Source of the DNA: Paracoccaceae bacterium
GTDB lineage: Bacteria; Pseudomonadota; Alphaproteobacteria; Rhodobacterales; Rhodobacteraceae
Direction of reading: 5' to 3'
Assembly: GCA_002683355.1 (NCBI GenBank)
Contig: NYTF01000072.1
Span: 12,910-32,492, forward strand
DNA length: 19,583 nt
The notes beneath the pieces were generated by a model, which ran no database searches, was not told the DNA's origin, and saw only the letters and a list, made by a program, of their open reading frames with translations. Below are positions 14,553-19,583 of the stretch, in pieces. A program made the translations under genes and the position numbers. Positions within the stretch are counted from its first letter, which is position 1; each line of letters starts with the position of its first letter.

Positions 14553-16163
14553 TTGACAAGAATATCCAGCCAATTTTTGGATTACTACTGGAGGAAAAAG
14601 TCTCTGAGACTAAAAACAGCAAAAAAGTTTTTGTTGTACCCAGAGCCATACGAAATTGGAAGTGTTGAAAAGGGTAAGCTTTTAACGTCTGGTAATTTGA
14701 AATTTCATAATGAGCTTATAAAAATCTCCAATCACTCCTTATGGGAAATACAAGGAACAGATGTAGTTTTAGATTATTATTTACATGGGTTTTCTTGGTT
14801 GAATGATCTTGCTGCTGTAGGTTCGTATGAGGCCCTAAAATTAGCACAAGAGTGGGTTTTTCATTGGACGTTAAACGAACTTGGGAATAAAAATTTGTGT
14901 TTAGATCTATTAACGCAAAGATTGTTTAATTGGATAAACCATTCAGGTTTTTTGTTAAAAACATCTAATTTAGCGTTGTCAGACTCTTATATGAAAAGTA
15001 TCGATCAACAATCGTTTTTCTTGGAAAAAAGATGGCAATCTTTACAAAAAGATGTTGATAGAATTAAAGCGATAGTATTGCTGATAAGTGTAGGAATATA
15101 TGTAACAAATAAGAATTATTTGGTTCAAAGTTTTATTAAAGCTTTAGATAAAGAAATAATTAATACAATTGACGCCAAAGGTGGAATATCTTCCCGTGAT
15201 CCAAATGCATTAGCAGAGATATTTTCGTTGCTAAATTGGCTCGAGGTTTTGCTAGAAAAAATAAACTTAAATTTATCGGAAATACAGGTTTCTGCGATAA
15301 AGAAAATAGCTCCTACTTTACGATCTTTGAGACATCTTGACGGTGCCTTAATTGGATTTAGAGGAGAAATTAAAATTCGAGATAAATATTTGGATAGAGC
15401 ACTTGTGCAATCGGGAGTGAAGCATCGATTGCTAGATAGAACTGTGATGGGCTATTCGCGTCTTGGAAATCATAAGATGTCTATTTTTATCGATACTGGT
15501 GGGAAATTTGATTCCATCACAAATGGAAATTTCTTACATACGAAATCTGCAATTGAAATTACAATCAATAAAAGCCCTTTTGTGGTGTCTGGAATAAAAA
15601 TTAGCAATTTTAGAGAACTTGATAGATCAGATAATATGCAGGTCGATTATGCATCAATCTCGAAGCTAGAAAAGGGCTTTGAAAATAATGTAAGTTTACA
15701 ATCTTCCAGTTTAGAATTTTATGATAGTAAAGGTGCCACTACATTAAAAGCTTCTCACAATGGTTACCTGAATGAAACGGGTTTGACACATACCAGAACT
15801 ATTAAGCTAGATAATGATGAAACTGAGATTCATGGGGAAGATAGCTTTAATGCAAATTCAGACGAGGCAAAATTCAGATTTGAAAATATTTTAACGAAAA
15901 GAAAACAAACGATGTTTATGTCTGTTCATTTTTTATTACACCCGGAGGTCGTGATTGAGCAAGCACAGGCTTCAGTAAACTTTTTGCTAGAAAATAAAGA
16001 AAGCTATTCGTTAAAATTTTCTGGGAAATGTGATTTAAGAATTGAAGAAGGCGTTTTTTATGAAGGCTCCACTGAAAAGTCACGTGCGACCAAACAGATT
16101 GTTTTATCTTCGCAAGTCGTGAACTATGATAACTATATAAACTGGAGAATTGTTAAAGTTTAA
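14553..16163 (+). CDS. Heparinase II/III-family protein without an export signal
   Basis: A 536-residue protein resembling the heparinase II/III polysaccharide-lyase-like proteins found next to purH in Rhodobacterales. The N-terminal half (about 40-270) is alpha-helical, with FSWLNDLAAVGS (80-91) typical of the alpha/alpha barrel. The second half is beta-rich; conserved segments include VMGYSRLG (298-305), SHNGYL with TGLTHTRTI (401-416), HFLLHPEV (459-466) and the C-terminal QIVLSSQVVNYD. The start is TTG at 14553, the first possible start after an in-frame stop; a nearby ATG at 14548 is in a different frame and ends at once. No ribosome site is obvious. No signal peptide or membrane helix is seen, so the protein appears cytoplasmic, unlike secreted lyases. 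Its substrate is unknown. Confidence 0.82.
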   Translation: MTRISSQFLDYYWRKKSLRLKTAKKFLLYPEPYEIGSVEKGKLLTSGNLKFHNELIKISNHSLWEIQGTDVVLDYYLHGFSWLNDLAAVGSYEALKLAQEWVFHWTLNELGNKNLCLDLLTQRLFNWINHSGFLLKTSNLALSDSYMKSIDQQSFFLEKRWQSLQKDVDRIKAIVLLISVGIYVTNKNYLVQSFIKALDKEIINTIDAKGGISSRDPNALAEIFSLLNWLEVLLEKINLNLSEIQVSAIKKIAPTLRSLRHLDGALIGFRGEIKIRDKYLDRALVQSGVKHRLLDRTVMGYSRLGNHKMSIFIDTGGKFDSITNGNFLHTKSAIEITINKSPFVVSGIKISNFRELDRSDNMQVDYASISKLEKGFENNVSLQSSSLEFYDSKGATTLKASHNGYLNETGLTHTRTIKLDNDETEIHGEDSFNANSDEAKFRFENILTKRKQTMFMSVHFLLHPEVVIEQAQASVNFLLENKESYSLKFSGKCDLRIEEGVFYEGSTEKSRATKQIVLSSQVVNYDNYINWRIVKV

Positions 16164-16223
16164 TTATTTTATTTGACTTAATATGTCGTTTGAAGAGTGT
16201 TTGAAATTGTCCGAGATTGAAAA

Positions 16224-17813
16224 ATGAGATCAAAACCACGCAAAGTAGCTCGCGCTTTAATATCTGTTTCTGATAAAACAGGATTGCTGGAGTTTGTAGC
16301 TAAATTGCATTCTTTTGGCATTGAATTGATTTCTACTGGTGGAACAGCTCAAATAATTTCCCAAGCTGGTTATGCTGTAACACAAGTTTCAGAAATTACT
16401 GGTATTGAAGAAATGATGGATGGAAGGGTTAAAACCTTACACCCAAGTATTCATGGGGGATTACTGGCTCTGAGAGATAATAAAAATCACATTGAATCAA
16501 TGATTGCCAATAATATCCCTGAGATAGATCTATTAGTAGTAAATCTATACCCATTTAGAGAAACGGTAGAAAACGGAGAAGGATATTCGACCTGCGTTGA
16601 GAATATTGATATTGGTGGGCCTGCGATGATAAGAGCAGCCGCAAAAAACCATGAATATGTAGCAGTAGTTGTGGATCCAAAAGACTATAATGTGGTCTCG
16701 ACAGAATTAGAGAAGCACGAATATACCACAAGCTTAGAACTGCGTAAGTTTTTAGCTCGTAGGGCTTTTATTGGTACTGCCGCCTATGATATTGAAATTT
16801 CAAATTGGATGAGTGGACTTGAAAGCTCAGAAATGCCTTTATCTTTTGGTTTTATTGGAACGATAGATAATTCTTTGCGGTATGGAGAGAACCCGCACCA
16901 AAAAGCAGGGTTTTATACGCAAGTAAACTCAAAAGATCGTTTGAGTCCCTTATGTCAAATACAGGGAAAGGAGCTTAGCTATAATAATATTAATGATTTG
17001 AGCGCGGCTGTTGAGTTGATTTCTGAGTTTGAGGACACATCTCATGCCTGCGCTATTATTAAGCATGCAAATCCTTGTGGTGTGGCTCTATCAAAAATTC
17101 AACTTGAAGCTTATGGAGCTGCATTAAATTGTGACAAGACATCTGCTTTTGGTGGCATTGTTGCTCTTAACCAAAAAATTGAGCCCGAAACAGCAGAGGT
17201 AATAATTCAAACTTTTACAGAAGTTTTAATCGCTCCAGATGCAACAAAAGCTGCTGTAAAGATTTTAAACAGTAACAAAAACCTTAGAGTTATACTGACA
17301 GGTAAATTACCAGAAAAAAACTTTGATGAACTCACATGGAAAAAAGTCGTTGGGGGGATCTTGGTTCAAGAGACTGACGTTGGCTTGATAACTAAATATG
17401 ACATAAATATAATGACTAAGAAAAAGCCAGATAATACAGAACTTAAAGATCTTATGTTTGCTTGGAAAGTAGCAAAACATGTAAAATCTAATGCTATTGT
17501 CTATGCAAAAGATTGTTCCACAATTGGTATTGGTGCTGGTCAGATGAGTAGGGTAGATAGTGCGCATATCGCTGGTCAAAAATCACTCGACAGAGCCAAA
17601 ACAGAAAAAAAAATGTCACATAATGATAACACATTTGTTGTGGCATCTGATGCTTTTTTCCCTTTCGCTGATGGTATTATTGAGGCTGTTAATTCTGGCG
17701 CCACAGCCATAATTCAACCTGGTGGATCAATAAGGGATTCTGAAGTAATTGCAGCAGCTGATAAAGCTGGAATATCTATGGTTTTTACTAATATGCGGCA
17801 TTTTAAACATTAG
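16224..17813 (+). CDS. purH: Bifunctional AICAR transformylase/IMP cyclohydrolase
   Basis: Catalyses the last two steps of IMP synthesis: formyl transfer to AICAR from 10-formyl-THF, then ring closure. The protein has 529 residues, full family length. The N-terminal cyclohydrolase domain shows LISVSDKTGL (12-21), STGGTA, MMDGRVKTLHPSIHGGLL and VVNLYPF. The transformylase domain has YGENPHQKAGFY, the catalytic KHANPCGVA (Lys-His) and, near the end, SDAFFPFADG, QPGGSIRDSEVI and the closing MRHFKH. The ATG at 16224 lies 60 bases after the heparinase-like gene; lspA follows after 9 bases, so the two are co-transcribed. Nothing appears altered. Confidence 0.98.
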   Translation: MRSKPRKVARALISVSDKTGLLEFVAKLHSFGIELISTGGTAQIISQAGYAVTQVSEITGIEEMMDGRVKTLHPSIHGGLLALRDNKNHIESMIANNIPEIDLLVVNLYPFRETVENGEGYSTCVENIDIGGPAMIRAAAKNHEYVAVVVDPKDYNVVSTELEKHEYTTSLELRKFLARRAFIGTAAYDIEISNWMSGLESSEMPLSFGFIGTIDNSLRYGENPHQKAGFYTQVNSKDRLSPLCQIQGKELSYNNINDLSAAVELISEFEDTSHACAIIKHANPCGVALSKIQLEAYGAALNCDKTSAFGGIVALNQKIEPETAEVIIQTFTEVLIAPDATKAAVKILNSNKNLRVILTGKLPEKNFDELTWKKVVGGILVQETDVGLITKYDINIMTKKKPDNTELKDLMFAWKVAKHVKSNAIVYAKDCSTIGIGAGQMSRVDSAHIAGQKSLDRAKTEKKMSHNDNTFVVASDAFFPFADGIIEAVNSGATAIIQPGGSIRDSEVIAAADKAGISMVFTNMRHFKH

Positions 17814-17822
17814 GATCTTAAT

Positions 17823-18296
17823 TTGCATCTATTTTTCTTAATATCTGCTCTTGTGTTGATTATCGATCAAGCCAGTAAACTTAGCATGCTTTATGTTTTT
17901 GATTTGGCGAATGTTAGAAGTTTAGAGGTCTTTCCACCTTATTTATCTTTTGAGTTCGCCTGGAATAAAGGAATTAATTTTGGTTTATTTTCGACGAATT
18001 ATGAATTGGCAAGGTGGGCCTTAATTATTTTTTCAGGAGCTATCTGCCTGTTTCTTGCAATTTATACATTTAAAAGCCTATCAAAAACGAGGGAAAGGGT
18101 TTTGGCTGGATGCATTTTTGGTGGGGCTATTGGGAACGTTTTGGATAGAATAGTTCATGGAGCTGTTGTGGATTTCTTAAATATGTCTTGTTGTGGCATT
18201 GTTAATAAATATAGTTTTAATTTTGCAGATATTGGCATATTTGTTGGTGTTTTTGGATTAATAGTCTTTTCTTGGAAAAGAGATGAGAGTTCGTGA
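17823..18296 (+). CDS. lspA: Lipoprotein signal peptidase (signal peptidase II)
   Basis: An inner-membrane aspartyl protease that cuts signal peptides from diacylated prolipoproteins just before the lipid-bearing cysteine. The protein has 157 residues and four hydrophobic helices (about 3-17, 63-82, 93-108, 134-150). Both catalytic aspartates are present: Asp117 in AVVDFLN and Asp136 in FNFADIGIF, 19 residues apart as in known structures. The early DQASK (15-19), WNKGINFGLF (47-56) and GNVLDR (104-109) motifs are intact. The start is TTG at 17823, with AGGA 7 bases upstream; the resulting short N-terminus before DQASK is normal for the family, and no ATG fits. The next gene encodes a lipoprotein that would be its substrate. 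Confidence 0.95.
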   Translation: MHLFFLISALVLIIDQASKLSMLYVFDLANVRSLEVFPPYLSFEFAWNKGINFGLFSTNYELARWALIIFSGAICLFLAIYTFKSLSKTRERVLAGCIFGGAIGNVLDRIVHGAVVDFLNMSCCGIVNKYSFNFADIGIFVGVFGLIVFSWKRDESS

Positions 18297-18310
18297 CTTT
18301 GGTTGATTTT

Positions 18311-18319
18311 TGATATAAT
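18311..18319 (+). promoter_or_regulatory. Candidate extended -10 promoter for the BamF-like lipoprotein gene
   Basis: TGATATAAT (18311-18319) is a perfect extended -10 element (TG, one base, TATAAT). A GTGACT at 18293-18298 is a poor and slightly close -35, which extended -10 promoters tolerate. Transcription would begin near 18326, about 26 bases before the ATG at 18352. Confidence 0.45.
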
Positions 18320-18351
18320 TGATAGGTTGCGAGATGATTAAAGGTTAAATA

Positions 18352-18876
18352 ATGGGCTTGGCAAAATTATTTTTTAAAATTTTTTTAGTTTTTGGCGTTA
18401 TTACGTCATGTGGTCCAAGTGATCCTAATCTTTTTAGCTTAAAGAACTATGGTGAAGGACCTGATGAGTTTGCACTGGTTACTTTACGAGAAATTCAAAT
18501 GCCAGAAAGCTTCTCAACATTACCTGTACCCACGTTAGGGGGTTCCAATCTCACAGATGTGAATCCGCAAGAGGATGTAATATTGGCTCTTGGAGGCTCT
18601 TTGTCCGCCAAAAACGGAAATAAACATAAAGATGATAAGCTATTTGAAGACACAGCTTCTCGATTTGGATTAAATGAAAATATCCGAGAAGAGTTACTAT
18701 CAGAGGATAGAGAATTCCGGTTAAAAAATAGGGGCTTACTGTTTGAAAGACTTGCAAGCATGAATGTTTATTTTAAAGCATATTCTTCTATGACACTTGA
18801 TAGTGAGGAGGAATTAGCTCGTTTAAATAAATTAGGAGTTAAAATTCTAGCCAACCCGCCCGTGAAAGCAAAATAA
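18352..18876 (+). CDS. DUF3035 lipoprotein, BamF-like
   Basis: A 174-residue predicted lipoprotein. Residues 1-19 form a signal peptide with a Lys-containing start and a Phe/Leu-rich core, ending in the lipobox VITSC with Cys20 as the lipidated residue. The mature part contains the family's GPDEFALVTLREIQMPESF block (about 35-54) followed by LPVPTLGG, and ends in a charged helical tail. DUF3035 proteins have been described as BamF, an alphaproteobacterial lipoprotein subunit of the outer-membrane beta-barrel assembly complex; I assign the role from that family knowledge. AAAGG precedes the ATG. It follows lspA by 55 bases with its own likely promoter, and the M16 peptidase gene starts 3 bases after its stop. 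Confidence 0.82.
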   Translation: MGLAKLFFKIFLVFGVITSCGPSDPNLFSLKNYGEGPDEFALVTLREIQMPESFSTLPVPTLGGSNLTDVNPQEDVILALGGSLSAKNGNKHKDDKLFEDTASRFGLNENIREELLSEDREFRLKNRGLLFERLASMNVYFKAYSSMTLDSEEELARLNKLGVKILANPPVKAK

Positions 18877-18879
18877 TTA

Positions 18880-19583
18880 ATGATTACAATGCGTAATTTT
18901 TGTTTGACCATGGTGGTGCTTTTAAGCCTTCCTTTAGAAGCTTTAGGGAGAGTGTCGTCCTTTTCTTTAGATAATGGCATGAAAGTTGTCGTCATTGAGG
19001 ATCACCGGGCGCCCGTTATTACACACATGGTTTGGTATAGAGCTGGAGCTTCTGATGAAAAGCTTGGTAAATCTGGTGTAGCTCATTTACTTGAGCATTT
19101 ACTTTTTAAAGAAACAGAAAATGTAAAAAATGGTGAATTTAGTAAAACAGTTGAGGCAATTGGGGGCTCTGATAATGCTTTTACCTCACAAGATTATACG
19201 GGTTATTTCCAAAGAGTATCTAAAGAGTATCTGGAATTAATGATGTTCTATGAGTCAGATCGAATGCAAAACCTAAAAGTATCAGAATTGGATTTTGCCA
19301 CTGAATTACAGGTTGTAATAGAGGAGAGAAGCCAGAGAACTGATACCAATCCAGGAGCACTCTTTAATGAGCAAAATATGGCAGCATTGTATCTGAATCA
19401 TCCATACGGTATTCCAATAGTTGGATGGCGCCATGAGTTAGATGAGCTTAAACGTGAAGATGTGCTAGAGTTTTATCGCACATACTATTCACCAAATAAT
19501 GCAATTTTAATTGTTTCTGGTGACGTAGATCCAAGGAATGTTGAGTTATTAGCAAACAATTACTACGGTTCTTTAAAAAATAC
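18880..19583 (+). CDS. M16-family zinc metallopeptidase, 5' part
   Basis: The first 234 codons of a gene that runs off the right edge; it has no stop in the window. Residues 1-23 look like a cleavable signal peptide (Met-rich core MVVLLSLPLEALG), so the enzyme is probably periplasmic. The inverted zinc motif HxxEH is HLLEH (His69, Glu72, His73) and the third ligand, in VVIEER, is Glu149, 76 residues later as in pitrilysin-type enzymes. YFQRVSKEYLEL and YYSPNNAILIVSGDVDP are typical of the first M16 domain. Catalytic residues are complete, so this is likely the active member; in Rhodobacterales a second, usually degenerate M16 gene often follows. The gap to the BamF-like gene is 3 bases, so the two share a transcript. 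An in-frame ATG at 18889 is an alternative start. Confidence 0.93.
   Translation, partial: MITMRNFCLTMVVLLSLPLEALGRVSSFSLDNGMKVVVIEDHRAPVITHMVWYRAGASDEKLGKSGVAHLLEHLLFKETENVKNGEFSKTVEAIGGSDNAFTSQDYTGYFQRVSKEYLELMMFYESDRMQNLKVSELDFATELQVVIEERSQRTDTNPGALFNEQNMAALYLNHPYGIPIVGWRHELDELKREDVLEFYRTYYSPNNAILIVSGDVDPRNVELLANNYYGSLKN

Noticed and set aside
14553..14558. TTGACA at the start of the heparinase-like gene as a -35 element
   Set aside because: No -10-like hexamer is found at suitable spacing, and the TTG is better explained as the start codon.
16173..16201. TTGACT upstream of purH as a -35 element
   Set aside because: The hexamer is good, but the bases 17 or 18 positions downstream do not resemble a -10, so I did not call a promoter.
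1..19583. Search for mobile elements, CRISPR arrays, defence systems, tRNA or rRNA genes
   Set aside because: No transposase, integrase, terminal or regularly spaced repeats, or structural RNA genes were seen; nearly all bases are accounted for by core genes with uniform AT-rich composition.

Overview
The window is an AT-rich, very compact stretch of bacterial chromosome. Genes overlap or sit a few bases apart, and no gap exceeds about 115 bases. Gene content, protein motifs and gene order point to an alphaproteobacterium of the Rhodobacterales (Roseobacter-like), probably a marine lineage with a streamlined, low-GC genome. The order rsmB / heparinase-like / purH / lspA / BamF-like (DUF3035) / M16 peptidase, and the order CoA-Nudix / CCA-adding enzyme / ABC transporter, fit that group. 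The taxonomic call comes from recall of gene order and motif style, not from a search.

Layout. At 1-2927 the minus strand carries hslO (Hsp33), a CoA-pyrophosphatase-type Nudix hydrolase, a CCA-adding enzyme and the first 27 codons of a probable ABC transporter. At 3004-6687 the plus strand carries a second Nudix hydrolase, argG, a small corrinoid/Fe-S protein of the reductive dehalogenase/QueG superfamily, and an HTD2-type hot-dog hydratase. At 6680-8466 a DAO-family FAD oxidoreductase (minus) and mnmD (plus) diverge; together they look like the two halves of MnmC as separate genes. Two unrelated-looking EamA (DMT) transporters then meet tail to tail at 8459-10195. From 12019 down to 9344 runs a tight minus-strand group, rbfA-truB-DUF1643-EamA, divergent from dapB at 12134. 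A 60-residue SDHAF4-like protein (minus) diverges from rsmB. From 13224 to the right edge everything reads plus: rsmB, a heparinase II/III-like protein, purH, lspA, a BamF-like lipoprotein and a truncated M16 peptidase.

Functional themes are translation and RNA modification (CCA-adding enzyme, MnmD, TruB, RbfA, RsmB), amino acid and purine synthesis (ArgG, DapB, PurH), envelope biogenesis (LspA, BamF-like, M16, heparinase-like) and stress or housekeeping (Hsp33, Nudix). No tRNA or rRNA gene, insertion sequence, integrase, prophage, CRISPR array or recognisable defence system is visible. This is core chromosome, not an accessory island. The items most worth a second look are the short Tat-less reductive-dehalogenase-like protein, the split MnmC pair, the DUF1643 protein whose motif layout recalls the uracil-DNA glycosylase fold, and the heparinase-like protein with no export signal.
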